Part shown: positions 34,151 through 48,299 of the stretch, one piece after another | Numbering within the stretch: the stretch's first letter is position 1 | Layout: every line of letters begins with the position of its first letter | NCBI RefSeq assembly: GCF_900105345.1 | Contig: NZ_FNSN01000003.1 | Location: 620,001 to 684,000 of the forward strand | Reading direction: 5' to 3' | DNA from: Arthrobacter woluwensis | GTDB taxonomy: Bacteria; Actinomycetota; Actinomycetes; Actinomycetales; Micrococcaceae | Length of the DNA: 64,000 nucleotides | The notes under the pieces: generated by a model | What the model saw: only the letters and a program-made list of their open reading frames with translations | Database searches by the model: none | Told to the model about the DNA's origin: nothing | Position numbers and translations under genes: made by a program

Positions 34151-34876
34151 ATGCCGGACACTTCAGCCCCTCGCGCCGACCGCACCCCCGGGCCCCGTGA
34201 GCGTGCCCGTGCCCGCACCATCGCGGACATCGTGAGTCTCGGGCGGAAGCATCTCGCCGAGCAGGGCGCCGCGGCGCTGTCCTTACGAGCCGTGGCGCGT
34301 GACCTCGGCGTCGTCTCCTCGGCCGTGTACCGCTATGTCGAGAGCCGGGACGAACTGCTGACGCTCCTGCTGATCGACGCCTACAACGAACTGGGCGACG
34401 CCGTCGACGCGGCCGTGAGTCAGGTGCCGGACGACGACTTCCACGAGCGGTTCCTGACCCTCGCGCAGACGGTCCGCCGCTGGGCCGTGGCGGAGCCTGC
34501 CTGTTACGCGCTCTTGTTCGGCAGCCCTGTGCCGGGGTATCAGGCGCCGGGGGAGCGGACCATCGAGCCCGGGACGCGCGTCGTGCTCCGGCTGGTCGGG
34601 ATCCTCGACGCGGCCCACCGCGCCGGTGCGCTGCGGGATCCGGGGGAGCCCGGCGTCGTGTCCGACGTCCTGGCCGGCAACTTGGCCGCAGTGCGCAACG
34701 AACTCGGGCTGGAACTGCCGGACGAGCTGCTCGCCCGGGGCGTCCTGGTCTGGACGTCAGTGTTCGGGGCGGTCAGCTTCGAGGTCTTCGGCCAGTACGG
34801 CCCGGACACCTTCCCCGCCCGGGAGGAGCTCTTCGCGCATCAGATGCGGACGCTGGCCGACGTCGTCGGGCTGTAG
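34151..34876 (+). CDS. TetR-family transcriptional regulator
   Basis: The 241-residue protein has an N-terminal TetR helix-turn-helix (IVSLGRKHLAEQGAAALSLRAVARDLGVVSSAVYRYVESRDELL, roughly 30-75) and a C-terminal WHG-type ligand domain. It should bind the GAGAGCA-C-TGCTCTC repeats just upstream and control itself and the divergent epimerase gene. ATG at 34151 was chosen; ATG at 34143 is out of frame. Its last 40 codons are overlapped in antisense by a possible hypothetical gene. Confidence 0.88.
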   Translation: MPDTSAPRADRTPGPRERARARTIADIVSLGRKHLAEQGAAALSLRAVARDLGVVSSAVYRYVESRDELLTLLLIDAYNELGDAVDAAVSQVPDDDFHERFLTLAQTVRRWAVAEPACYALLFGSPVPGYQAPGERTIEPGTRVVLRLVGILDAAHRAGALRDPGEPGVVSDVLAGNLAAVRNELGLELPDELLARGVLVWTSVFGAVSFEVFGQYGPDTFPAREELFAHQMRTLADVVGL

Positions 34877-35275
34877 TGCGGCCACGACCTCTTCGATCCA
34901 GGCCCAGAGGTCCGGTTCGGCGGTCAGCAAGGGTGCGGCCGAGTAGACGAGCACGGTTCCGTCGGCGATTTCGAGGTCCCGCGCGTGCCGCGTCACGAGG
35001 TCCAGGCGTGGTCCGGTGAGAACGGCTGCGGCCTCCGCGGTGCGCTCCGCCGGCGCCCACAGCCTGAACGCCGTGCCATCCGCGCTGGGCAGGGTGGATG
35101 CCGCGAACGACGACGGCGGCAGGATCAGGTGCCGCCGCAGGATGCCACGTGCTCGCGCGGGTTCGAGGACGAGCGGTGGGAGCGGCCCGCCCGTTGTGAT
35201 CGCCAGGTAGCCGCCGTCGAAGATGCGGGTGCGCCGGCCCCGGCCAAGGACGAATCGGTAATTGCCCACTTCCAC
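34757..35275 (-). CDS. Hypothetical protein, start uncertain, antisense to the end of tetR
   Basis: The frame encodes up to 172 residues from GTG at 35275. The segment VGNYRFVLGRGRRTRIFDGGYLAITTGGPLPPLVLEP and the end DLEIADGTVLVYSAAPLL look protein-like and keep high third-position GC, but I recognise no family. The frame continues upstream through a palindrome (35347-35410), which is unlikely to be coding. It overlaps tetR by 120 bases in antisense, which is unusual. It could be a decaying fragment. No other gene fits 34877-35275. Confidence 0.4.
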   Translation of the reverse strand: MEVGNYRFVLGRGRRTRIFDGGYLAITTGGPLPPLVLEPARARGILRRHLILPPSSFAASTLPSADGTAFRLWAPAERTAEAAAVLTGPRLDLVTRHARDLEIADGTVLVYSAAPLLTAEPDLWAWIEEVVAALQPDDVGQRPHLMREELLPGGEGVRAVLAEDLEADRPEH

Positions 35276-35346
35276 GGGCCGGCGGGCGGTCCAGCGCAGA
35301 GCCTCGGTGGCGCTCTGTTGAGTGCCTGGTCCGAAGATTTGTGCGT

Positions 35347-35410
35347 TCCGGTGCCCAGATTTCTTCTGGGTGCCGCAATATCCGCACCCGAAGGAAATCT
35401 GGGCACCGGA
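35347..35410. repeat. Long inverted repeat, 27-base arms
   Basis: Arms 35347-35373 and 35384-35410 pair at 24 of 27 positions around a 10-base loop, the first 17 perfectly. It lies between the tentative leftward hypothetical gene and the rightward Tat-exported protein gene; the rest of 35276-35559 shows only that gene's upstream region. Confidence 0.75.
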
Positions 35411-35559
35411 ATCGCGGGCCGCCCATCGCCAAACAATCGTCATGCTAGTTTGGATCGTTTGGCCGCCGCACCCGGCGGCCTCCTGAATTTCAGAGCGGGG
35501 CCCTGTGCCGGCGGGTCCTGGCGGGTCTCCGGCCCGGCCCCTCGGAAGGGCATGAGCAG

Positions 35560-36126
35560 ATGATGGACCAGCAGGGGCGTTCGCCCGAAGACCATACCGC
35601 CGGCAGCACGCCGCGCCGCGCCGTCGTGCGGGGAGCGGCCTGGAGCATTCCGGTGATCGCCGCCGCCGTGGCGGCGCCGTACGCGGCCGCGAGTGGCGCG
35701 GGCATCGACGCCGCGGCGTGGGCCGAGGCCGACTTCATCGACGGCGGCCTCCGCACCCGTCTCAGCGGTGGGGTGATGGCCGGGCCGGCCTCCGGTGGGG
35801 AGATCCCGGCGGGCGTGCTCCTCACGCTCACCATGGACGTCACCCTGGTGCGGGAGAACACCATCCCGGTGGTCGGCGTCGTCGTCGACCCGCGGCTCAA
35901 GCTCACCTCCACCGTGCCCCAGACGATCACCAGCACCGAGGTGTTCACGCTGACCGCGACGACGGTCGCGCCGCTCGCGGTGGGCGCTCCGCCCGCCACG
36001 GTGGTCCTCACGGCGGGCCCGTCCACCGCGCTGAACGCGGCCCACGTCGTGGCCCTGATCGCCAACGTCCCCGGGGACACGGACCCCTCCAACGACGCCG
36101 CCGAAGAGGGCGTCGGTCTCGCCTGA
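35560..36126 (+). CDS. Tat-exported protein of unknown function
   Basis: The 188-residue protein has a twin-arginine signal: Arg19-Arg20 in PRRAVVRGAAW, then a hydrophobic core and AAPYAAASGA cleavage region near residue 45. The mature part is Thr/Val-rich with repeated TVP, TST and TAT words, suggesting a beta-rich secreted domain. No family is recognised. Such proteins are common as cell-surface proteins in Arthrobacter relatives (inference). Tandem ATGs (35560, 35563) both fit. A short GTTCGCT-CAC-AGCGAAC hairpin (36151-36167) follows. Confidence 0.7.
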   Translation: MMDQQGRSPEDHTAGSTPRRAVVRGAAWSIPVIAAAVAAPYAAASGAGIDAAAWAEADFIDGGLRTRLSGGVMAGPASGGEIPAGVLLTLTMDVTLVRENTIPVVGVVVDPRLKLTSTVPQTITSTEVFTLTATTVAPLAVGAPPATVVLTAGPSTALNAAHVVALIANVPGDTDPSNDAAEEGVGLA

Positions 36127-36166
36127 GCTCCCGCTGTCAACCCGAATCCTGTTCGCTCACAGCGAA

Positions 36167-38143
<1,977 letters not shown>

Positions 38144-38145
38144 CC

Positions 38146-38790
38146 ATGCCGCACCACGGTAACGAAGCAGAACACGGCTCCGGGACCGGGGACGAGCGCC
38201 AGGAGCCGGTCATCCGGGACAACCGCAAGGTCGACCCGGAGACCGGCCAGGCACGGACCCCCCAGGGCTCCGAAGCTCCAGCCGGTGGCGGCGCCACCGA
38301 CGCGAACGGTGATGCACTCAGCCAGGCCGAGGAGATCCTCAACGCCGCGGGCGCCGATGCGGGGAGCGCCCCGTCGTCGTCCGAGGCGGAGGAACTGCGC
38401 AACGATCTGCTGCGCCTCCAGGCCGAGTACGTCAACTACCGCAAGCGGGTGGAACGTGACCGGGCGGTGGCGGGCGAGATGGCCGTCATCGGCGTGCTGA
38501 ACGCCATCCTGCCGGTCATGGACGACATCGACGCGGCACGGGCCCACGGGGACCTTTCCGACGGCCCGTTCGCCTCGATCGCCGGCAAGCTGGAGAACAC
38601 GCTCAAGACCTACGGACTGGAGCGCATCGAGGAGACGGGTGTCGAATTCGACCCCACCATCCACGAGGCCCTCATCCAGCAGCCCGGCGAGGTCGAGGTG
38701 GACACGGTCAGCCAGGTCCTCCGGGCCGGCTACCGCACCTCTTCCCGCGTCCTGCGGGCTGCGCAGGTCATCGTCGCGGTCCCGCAGTAA
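38146..38790 (+). CDS. grpE: Nucleotide exchange factor GrpE
   Basis: The 214-residue protein releases ADP from DnaK. It has a long acidic disordered N-terminus (about 1-80), a coiled-coil segment (ELRNDLLRLQAEYVNYRKRVERD) and the GrpE head with VLPVMDDIDAARAHGD, LEKIE-type GLERIEETGVEFDPTIHEAL and VLRAGYRT. It starts two bases after dnaK. Confidence 0.95.
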   Translation: MPHHGNEAEHGSGTGDERQEPVIRDNRKVDPETGQARTPQGSEAPAGGGATDANGDALSQAEEILNAAGADAGSAPSSSEAEELRNDLLRLQAEYVNYRKRVERDRAVAGEMAVIGVLNAILPVMDDIDAARAHGDLSDGPFASIAGKLENTLKTYGLERIEETGVEFDPTIHEALIQQPGEVEVDTVSQVLRAGYRTSSRVLRAAQVIVAVPQ

Positions 38791-38868
38791 GCGGGAGCCA
38801 TCTGCGGTGCGGGCGCCACGGCGCCCGCACCGCCCCCTTTGGATTTTCAGACAGGAAAGGAAACGCCC

Positions 38869-39831
38869 TTGGCAAGCCAGGACTGGGTTGAGAAGGACTT
38901 TTACAAGATCCTTGGCGTCGCCAAGGACGCGTCCGACGCCGACATCAAGAAGGCGTACCGCAAGCTCGCCCGCAAGTATCACCCCGACACCAATGCCGGG
39001 GACGCCGAAGCGGAGAAGAAGTTCAAGGACATCACCGAGGCCAACTCGGTGCTCTCCAACCCGGAGGACCGTCAGCAGTACGACGCCATCCGCGCCATGG
39101 GGAGCGGCGCACGCTTCGCCCCGGGCAGCGGCGGACAGGGCGCCGGACCCGGCGGCTTCGAGGATCTCTTCGGCGGCATCTTCAACCAGGGTGGACGCAC
39201 CCGGGGCGGCGCCTCGGGAGGCATCCCGCCGGAATTCGCCGATCTGTTCGGCGGGGGCGGCTTCGGCGGCTTCCAGCAGCAGCCCACCAAGGGCTCGGAC
39301 CGCACGGCGAGCACCACGATCTCCTTCAAAGGCTCGATCCAGGGCACCACGGTCAGCCTGCGCGAGCCGGACGGCAACGTCATTGACGTCAAGATCCCGG
39401 CCGGCATCAAGGACGGCCAGAAGGTCCGCCAGCGGGGCAAGGGCAACCCCGGCGCCGCCGGCAACGGTGACCTGATCATCACCGTCCACGTGAAGGAGCA
39501 CCCCTTCTTCAAGCGGGACGGGAACAACATCCGCATCCACGTGCCGATCAGCTTCAATGAAGCCGCTCTCGGCGGGAACATCGAGGTGCCGACCATGGAG
39601 GGCGAGAAGGTCAAGCTCCACCTGGCCGCCGGCACTCCGAGCGGGCGCACCCTGCGGGTCAAGGGCCGCGGTGTGAAGACGGCGAAGGCCACCGGCGATC
39701 TGCTGGTGACGGTCGACGTCGTCGTGCCCCAGAAGCTCAACGACGCCGCCAAGGCGGCAGTCGAGGCCTTCGCCGACGCCACCGCCGGTGAGGACCCCCG
39801 GGCGGTCATCGCCGCCCACGCCGTGCTGTAG
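38869..39831 (+). CDS. dnaJ: DnaJ-family co-chaperone lacking the zinc finger
   Basis: The 320-residue protein has a J-domain with the HPD motif (YHPDT), a Gly/Phe-rich linker (about 85-145) and the two C-terminal beta domains (about 150-320). The four CxxCxGxG zinc repeats of class A DnaJ are absent; the protein has no such cysteines, so it is class B (CbpA-like). It delivers substrates to DnaK and stimulates its ATPase. Start is TTG at 38869 ([15 protein letters not shown], the usual actinobacterial start) with GGAAAGGA upstream; the ATG at 38839 would add residues absent from relatives. Confidence 0.9.
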   Translation: MASQDWVEKDFYKILGVAKDASDADIKKAYRKLARKYHPDTNAGDAEAEKKFKDITEANSVLSNPEDRQQYDAIRAMGSGARFAPGSGGQGAGPGGFEDLFGGIFNQGGRTRGGASGGIPPEFADLFGGGGFGGFQQQPTKGSDRTASTTISFKGSIQGTTVSLREPDGNVIDVKIPAGIKDGQKVRQRGKGNPGAAGNGDLIITVHVKEHPFFKRDGNNIRIHVPISFNEAALGGNIEVPTMEGEKVKLHLAAGTPSGRTLRVKGRGVKTAKATGDLLVTVDVVVPQKLNDAAKAAVEAFADATAGEDPRAVIAAHAVL

Positions 39832-39841
39832 GAGGTGAGCC

Positions 39842-40255
39842 ATGGCGATCGACCTGAATCAACCGCTTTTCGTGATCTCGGTTGCCGCCGAGCTGGCCGA
39901 GATGCACCCCCAGACCCTGCGTCAGTACGACCGGCTGGGCATCGTCTCGCCGAGCCGGGCGCCGGGCAAAGCGCGCCGCTATTCGCAGCACGACGTCGAC
40001 CGGCTGCGTGAGGTGCAGCGCCTCTCCCAGGAGGGCGTCTCGTTGGAGGGCATCAAGCGCATCCTCGAACTGGAGAACCAGGTCGCGGCTCTGCAGTCCC
40101 GCGTCCGAGAACTGACCGAGGAGCTGGAGCGACGCCCGGCGGCGCAGGAACCCCGGGTCTTCGCGGCCGGGGTGTCGGCCGGCGACGTGGTCCCGCTCGC
40201 GCGGGGCCAGCGCCCGACGCCGCGGAGCCAGGCCGTCGTCATCTGGCGGCCGTAG
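39842..40255 (+). CDS. hspR: Heat-shock repressor HspR (MerR family)
   Basis: The 137-residue protein has a MerR-type winged helix: VISVAAELAEMHPQTLRQYDRLGIVSPSR, then YSQHDVDRLREVQRLSQEGVSLEGIKRIL. A short coiled coil follows. HspR binds HAIR repeats with DnaK as co-repressor, closing a feedback loop on this operon. It begins 10 bases after dnaJ with GGAGGTGAG as ribosome site. Confidence 0.95.
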   Translation: MAIDLNQPLFVISVAAELAEMHPQTLRQYDRLGIVSPSRAPGKARRYSQHDVDRLREVQRLSQEGVSLEGIKRILELENQVAALQSRVRELTEELERRPAAQEPRVFAAGVSAGDVVPLARGQRPTPRSQAVVIWRP

Positions 40256-40344
40256 CGTTCCGGGCAGCGCCCGTTCGCATCCGGTGCGGATTCTGAGCAA
40301 TCCCGTGCCGTCCCAGGCCTGACCACCAGGACCGCATCACCAGG

Positions 40345-40371
40345 GGCGGGACACCAGGCAGGTGTCCCGCC
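40345..40371 (+). terminator. Intrinsic terminator of the dnaK operon
   Basis: Perfect 11-bp stem (40345-40355 and 40361-40371), 5-base loop, then TTTCGTGTG. It ends about 115 bases after hspR. Confidence 0.85.
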
Positions 40372-40577
40372 TTTCGTGTGTCCGAAGACGGGTTTTCCGC
40401 CGCCCACCGGGCGCAGGAACCCCGCGTTCAGCCGTCTTTCCGCTCGTTCGTCCGCGCCGCCCAGTTGTTCGGCAGCTCCGAATGACCAGTCGGTATGGCC
40501 CCATGGACGCCGAAGGATAGCGCTCATAGGCTGAAAGCACAACGATGACAAGCCACCGCCCGTCAAGGCGGTACGAA

Positions 40578-40684
40578 CGTGGGGCACCAGCGAAGGTCCC
40601 ACGACGCTGCGGAGGTCTTCTTCCGCAGCTCTTGAGGTGAGGGGAACCGCGAGGGAGCGGGTCCCGGACGGTTCCTCTCATCTC
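40578..40684 (+). ncRNA. Structured leader or small RNA upstream of the LysR gene
   Basis: Three hairpins follow one another: 40578-40583/40598-40603 (6 bp), 40607-40613/40622-40628 (7 bp, 8-base loop) and 40634-40649/40669-40684 (16 positions, two G-U pairs). A TAGGCT box near 40534-40540 could be the promoter -10. The gene start is 42 bases after the last stem. No known riboswitch motif is recognised. The rest of 40372-40577 shows nothing else I can name. Confidence 0.4.
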
Positions 40685-40725
40685 CTTTGGACGCCAGTCC
40701 GCTGATCACGACCAGATGGGATGCC

Positions 40726-41670
40726 ATGCTTCTGACACAACTCCAGTACTTCGTCGCCCTGGCGCGCGAGGAGCACTTCGGCCGGGCGGCCGCGGCATGC
40801 TTCGTCTCGCCGTCGACGCTTTCGGAGGCGGTGCGGAAGCTGGAGGTCGAACTCGGGGTGCCTCTGGTCCGCCGCGGCCATGCCTACGAGGGCCTCACGC
40901 CCGAAGGCGAGATGGCGCTGACCTGGGCCCGCCGCGTGGTCTCAGACCAGGAGGCGCTCTCCGCGGAGATCGCGGCGGCACGGGGCCAGCTCACCGGCGT
41001 CGCGCGGATCGGCACCATCCCGGCCGGGATCGCCCTCGCGACCGCGGTGGTGTCGGCCCTGGTGGACGCGCATCCGCTGGTGCGGTCCACCGTGCAATCC
41101 GGGCTGAACAGCGAGGACGTGGTGGCGCGGCTGAGGGCCTTCGAACTCGACGCCGGCATCATCCACCCGTCCGCGGCCGATGGTCCGGATCTGGTGTCGG
41201 TGCCTCTCGGTGAGGTCACCAACGTGGTCGTGGCCGCTCCGGGCATGTTCCCCGAGGACCAGCCATCGATCACGGGACGCATGCTCGCCGAGGTGCCCCT
41301 CGGACTCCTGGCGGCCGACATGCGGGCCCGCCAGCTCGCCGATGAGGCGTGGCGGGCCGCCGGACTCCAGATCAAGCCGCGCCTGGAGGCGGACTCCAAT
41401 GAGGCGCTCCTGAGCCTGGTCACCTCCGGGCTGTGGGCCGCCGTCGTCCCGGAGACCGCCGTCGCGGCCCGCCGTGACGATCCGTCCATCCACGTGCTGC
41501 CGCTGATCGAACCGGAGGTCTCCACCCCGCTTGCCGTGGTGCGGCTGGCCGGAAAGCCGGCCCCCGTCCTGGTCCGTGCCCTCGGCGCCGCGGCCCAGGC
41601 CGTGCTCAAGGACCCGCGCCGCGCCGCCCAGGCACGCCGCTCCCGTATCGGCGCCACTTCCTCTTCCTGA
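40726..41670 (+). CDS. LysR-family transcriptional regulator
   Basis: The 314-residue protein has the LysR helix-turn-helix (LTQLQYFVALAREEHFGRAAAACFVSPSTLSEAVRKLE region, residues 2-40) and a substrate-binding-like effector domain (about 90-300). ATG at 40726 matches the usual M-L-x-x-Q-L-x-Y-F start; a TTG at 40687 would add 13 atypical residues and sit just after the leader hairpin. Target genes are unknown. The same-strand genes that follow may be regulated by it. Confidence 0.88.
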   Translation: MLLTQLQYFVALAREEHFGRAAAACFVSPSTLSEAVRKLEVELGVPLVRRGHAYEGLTPEGEMALTWARRVVSDQEALSAEIAAARGQLTGVARIGTIPAGIALATAVVSALVDAHPLVRSTVQSGLNSEDVVARLRAFELDAGIIHPSAADGPDLVSVPLGEVTNVVVAAPGMFPEDQPSITGRMLAEVPLGLLAADMRARQLADEAWRAAGLQIKPRLEADSNEALLSLVTSGLWAAVVPETAVAARRDDPSIHVLPLIEPEVSTPLAVVRLAGKPAPVLVRALGAAAQAVLKDPRRAAQARRSRIGATSSS

Positions 41671-41797
41671 CCGGCCCCTGAAGCGCAGGGGCTCTCCCCC
41701 TGTCCCGCTGAAAGGACCTCGTCATGTCTCTTCGCCCGACCTCTGAGCACCTCGTGCCCGCACCTTCCCGCCGCCGGGAACTGAGCGGGGTGAGCCC

Positions 41798-42274
41798 GTG
41801 AGAGTGATCATCAACTGCGTGGTCCGGCCACGGCACAGCGGCCGGGGGCCGAAGGGCTGCCCGGTCTGTGTCGAAGCCCTGCTGGAAGCCGTGGCCGCGC
41901 ACCCGTCGCCCTGGGAGGCGGCGGAGCGGTTCGCCGAAGAGGTGCAGCTCGCCGTCGTGGAGACGCTGCGGCGTCAACGCTGGTGGACCGTGCAGGACCC
42001 CACCGAGACGGCACGGCAGCTGATCTTCCTTCAAGCCGCACGGGAGCTCGCGATCGCCAAGGCCTTCCTGCAGGACCGCCGCCCGGAGGACTATTTCCCC
42101 TCCCATGCGGCCTATCTGGACTTCAGGGCCGGCGAGTTCCAACTGCCCGGCTACGTGTTCGCCGCCGATTACTACGAGATGATCGCGCTGCTCTCCGGCT
42201 TCCCGCTGTCCCTGCTGGTGGAACCGCCGCTCGGACTCGACGGCGCGGATGAGCTTCCGCCGGGGATTCCCTGA
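41798..42274 (+). CDS. Hypothetical protein with CPVC motif
   Basis: The 158-residue protein starts from GTG at 41798 (MRVIINCVVRPRHSG). It has a Cys-x2-Cys (CPVCVEAL) near residue 25 and is otherwise helix-rich with many Trp/Tyr (RQRWWTV, AADYYEMIALLSGF). High third-position GC supports coding. I recognise no family. It lies 127 bases after LysR and before the alcohol dehydrogenase on the same strand. Confidence 0.6.
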   Translation: MRVIINCVVRPRHSGRGPKGCPVCVEALLEAVAAHPSPWEAAERFAEEVQLAVVETLRRQRWWTVQDPTETARQLIFLQAARELAIAKAFLQDRRPEDYFPSHAAYLDFRAGEFQLPGYVFAADYYEMIALLSGFPLSLLVEPPLGLDGADELPPGIP

Positions 42275-42415
42275 GCGGTTCCCGCAAGCCCTCCCCACGG
42301 GAGTCCGGCTGTGCCAGAGTGGGAAATGCGGGTGAATCCTGAGATCGGGGAATGACCTCCCGCCCCGGCCGGTTCAACCCTTTGGACCTGACATCCCCCT
42401 TGCGAAGGAGTCCTC

Positions 42416-43459
42416 ATGACCACCGTTGCCGCTCTCGCCGCGCCGTCCGCCACGGAACCGCTCATCCGCACCACCGTGGAACGCCGCGAACTCGGCCCGC
42501 ATGACGTGCTGATCGACATCAAGTACGCGGGCATCTGCCATTCGGACATCCACACCGTCCGCGGTGACTGGGGCCCCGTCCCGTACCCGCTGACCCCCGG
42601 CCACGAGATCGCCGGCATCGTGGCCGCCGTCGGCTCCGAGGTCACCACCCGCAAGGTCGGCGACCGCGTCGGCGTGGGCTGTCTGGTCAACTCCTGCCGC
42701 GAATGTGAGCAGTGCCTGGCCGGTCAGGAGCAGGACTGCCTCAACGGCAGCGTGGGCACCTACGCTTCCAAGGACCGCGACGGCACCATCACCCAGGGCG
42801 GCTACTCCAGCCAGGTGGTGGTCAACGACGCGTTCACGCTGCTGATCCCGGACTCCCTCGAACTCGACGTCGCCGCCCCGCTCCTCTGCGCCGGCATCAC
42901 CACGTACTCGCCGCTGCGCCGCTGGGGCGCCGGCCCGGGCAAGAAGGTCGCCGTGATCGGCCTCGGTGGCCTCGGCCACATGGCCGTCCAGCTGGCTCAC
43001 GCCCTGGGCGCCGAGGTGACCGTGCTGTCCCAGTCCCTCAAGAAGCAGGAGGACGGGCTCAAGCTGGGCGCCGACCACTACTACGCCACGAGCGACGAGA
43101 CCACCTTCCAGGACCTCAAGGGCAGCTTCGACCTCATCATCAACACGGTCAGCGCCAAGATCCCCCTGGACGACTACCTGCGCCTCGTGAAGCCGCACGG
43201 CGCCATGGTCTGCGTGGGCGCCCCGGGCGAGCCGCTGGAACTGAACATCTTCAGCCTGATCGGCGGGGCCAAGGCCCTGGCCGGCTCGAACATCGGCGGC
43301 ATCCCGGAGACCCAGGAGATGCTCGATTTCTGCGCCGAGCACGGCATCGGCGCGCAGATCGAGGTCATCGACGCGGACCAGGTCAACGACGCCTACGAGC
43401 GCGTGCTGGCATCCGACGTCCGGTACCGCTTCGTCATCGACGTGTCCACCATCGGCTGA
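42416..43459 (+). CDS. Zinc-dependent alcohol dehydrogenase (YahK/CAD type)
   Basis: The 347-residue enzyme has catalytic zinc ligands Cys41 and GHE (His63, Glu64), structural zinc cysteines 94, 97, 100 and 108, and the nucleotide loop [11 protein letters not shown]. The pattern matches NADP(H)-dependent YahK/cinnamyl-alcohol-dehydrogenase enzymes that reduce aldehydes. GAAGGAG lies 6 bases before the ATG. The next gene, an SDR-type protein, follows after 20 bases, so the two form an operon. Confidence 0.92.
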   Translation: MTTVAALAAPSATEPLIRTTVERRELGPHDVLIDIKYAGICHSDIHTVRGDWGPVPYPLTPGHEIAGIVAAVGSEVTTRKVGDRVGVGCLVNSCRECEQCLAGQEQDCLNGSVGTYASKDRDGTITQGGYSSQVVVNDAFTLLIPDSLELDVAAPLLCAGITTYSPLRRWGAGPGKKVAVIGLGGLGHMAVQLAHALGAEVTVLSQSLKKQEDGLKLGADHYYATSDETTFQDLKGSFDLIINTVSAKIPLDDYLRLVKPHGAMVCVGAPGEPLELNIFSLIGGAKALAGSNIGGIPETQEMLDFCAEHGIGAQIEVIDADQVNDAYERVLASDVRYRFVIDVSTIG

Positions 43460-43479
43460 CCACTCCGGAAGGAGACACC

Positions 43480-44142
43480 ATGAAGGTTTTCCAGATCGGC
43501 GCGGCCGGCGGCATCGGCAGCATCCTCTCCCGGCTCCTCGTGGAGCGAGGGGACCAGGTGACCGGCATGCACCGCAGCCCTGAACAGACGGAGACCATCA
43601 CCCGGACCGGGGCGCAGTCCGTGCTCGGCGACCTCATCGCCGACTCCACGGAGACGCTGGCCGGCCACCTGGCCGGGCACGACGCCGTCGTGTTCTCCGC
43701 GGGGGCGCATGGCACCGGGCAGGAGCTGACCACCGCGATCGACGGCGACGGCCTGGTGAAGGCCGCCGACGCCGCGGCCCTGGCCGGGGTGCAGCGGTTC
43801 GTGCTGGTGTCCGTGTTCCCCGACGCCGGGCGCGGCGGGGACTCCCCGAACGCCGGCTTCGAGCACTACATGCGGGTCAAGAAGACCGCGGACGTGCACC
43901 TGGCCGGGACGGACCTCGACTGGGTCATCGTCCGCCCCGGCACTCTCAAGGACGAACCGGGCGACGGCCTGGTCACCGCAGGGCCCGCCATCGAGTACGG
44001 GAACGTCCGCCGCGGCAATGTGGCGGCGTTCCTGGCCGAGGTGCTGCACGAGCCGGGCGTGAGCCGGGAGATCGTGGAGCTCACCGACGGCTCGACGCCG
44101 GTGGCGGACGCCGTGGCCGCGCTCGCCGCGCTGCGGGGCTGA
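43480..44142 (+). CDS. Atypical SDR NAD(P)-binding protein (YwnB/BVR-B-like)
   Basis: The 220-residue protein has the Rossmann loop IGAAGGIGS at the N-terminus, DAVVFSAGAHG, FVLVSVF and WVIVRPGTLKDEPG, the pattern of atypical short SDRs related to biliverdin reductase B. It lacks the YxxxK pair in the classical position. Substrate unknown. GGAAGGAG precedes the ATG at 43480; probably co-transcribed with the alcohol dehydrogenase. Confidence 0.85.
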   Translation: MKVFQIGAAGGIGSILSRLLVERGDQVTGMHRSPEQTETITRTGAQSVLGDLIADSTETLAGHLAGHDAVVFSAGAHGTGQELTTAIDGDGLVKAADAAALAGVQRFVLVSVFPDAGRGGDSPNAGFEHYMRVKKTADVHLAGTDLDWVIVRPGTLKDEPGDGLVTAGPAIEYGNVRRGNVAAFLAEVLHEPGVSREIVELTDGSTPVADAVAALAALRG

Positions 44143-44161
44143 GCCCGGCTCGCCGAGTTCC

Positions 44162-44217
44162 GCGCCCTGTTTCACCTTGTGCGGGTCAATATCCCCGCGA
44201 AGGGTGAAACAGGGCGC
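44162..44217 (+). terminator. Hairpin terminator after the ADH-SDR operon
   Basis: Arms 44162-44185 and 44194-44217 pair at 21 of 24 positions (first 15 perfect; two mismatches are G-U compatible), 8-base loop, followed by ATTTTCG. Confidence 0.75.
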
Positions 44218-44263
44218 ATTTTCGCGAGGCCGGTCCGAGCGGCCGGAGGTCCCGGGCGGGGCG

Positions 44264-44446
44264 TCAGACCCGGAAGCCGGTGCACGCCTCGTTGCTGCAC
44301 CCGGCGTCGCGCGCCATCCAGCGGGGCGGGTCGCCGCCGTCCTCGACCGGCACCCAGCGCACGTGGCGGTGCTGGCCGCACATGTCGCAGGCGGGGGCGA
44401 CGAAGCTGGCCCGTTCCTCGGCGGTGTAACTGCGGAAGTCCGTCAT
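44264..44446 (-). CDS. Small putative zinc-ribbon protein (60 aa)
   Basis: The 60-residue protein has two cysteine pairs, CDMCGQH and CSNEAC, 27 residues apart, fitting a small zinc ribbon. ATG at 44446 is preceded by GAGGAGGAACC, a strong ribosome site. Function unknown; it may be a stand-alone small protein. It converges on the SDR gene. Confidence 0.65.
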   Translation of the reverse strand: MTDFRSYTAEERASFVAPACDMCGQHRHVRWVPVEDGGDPPRWMARDAGCSNEACTGFRV

Positions 44447-44531
44447 GGTTCCTCCTCGGCAGACATGGACACTGCCCTTTCAGGCTAAGCCCGGGCCTCT
44501 GGCCACCGGTAGGGGGCTCCTCGCGCTGCCC

Positions 44532-44590
44532 TTGCGGGGTCACGTGATGTCGGCTGTGACCCCTGGAGGGGACGTCAAGTGACCCCGCAA
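44532..44590 (-). terminator. Hairpin after the SNF2 helicase gene
   Basis: Arms 44532-44551 and 44571-44590 pair with 17-18 of 20 positions (first 12 perfect) around a 19-base loop, just past the helicase stop. Confidence 0.6.
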
Positions 44591-44604
44591 CGGAGGAGGG
44601 AGGC

Positions 44605-48132
<3,528 letters not shown>

Positions 48133-48299
48133 CCACAACAGTCTAGTGCGAGCAGCCCGGGAGCGGTCTGCGAGATGGAGCACAGGGGGTTTGGAGCGGG
48201 TGTGCCGGCCGGGGACACACGCGGGCCGCGCCCGGTGGCCGGATCCGCGCGGGGCGGAATCCACGGGCACTGTCGGACATGGCCGATAGGCTGAACGGC

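Noticed and set aside
44264-44446. Possibility that the small zinc-ribbon gene is a shadow of the convergent SDR region
   Set aside because: Rejected as a shadow: good ribosome site and paired cysteines support a real gene.
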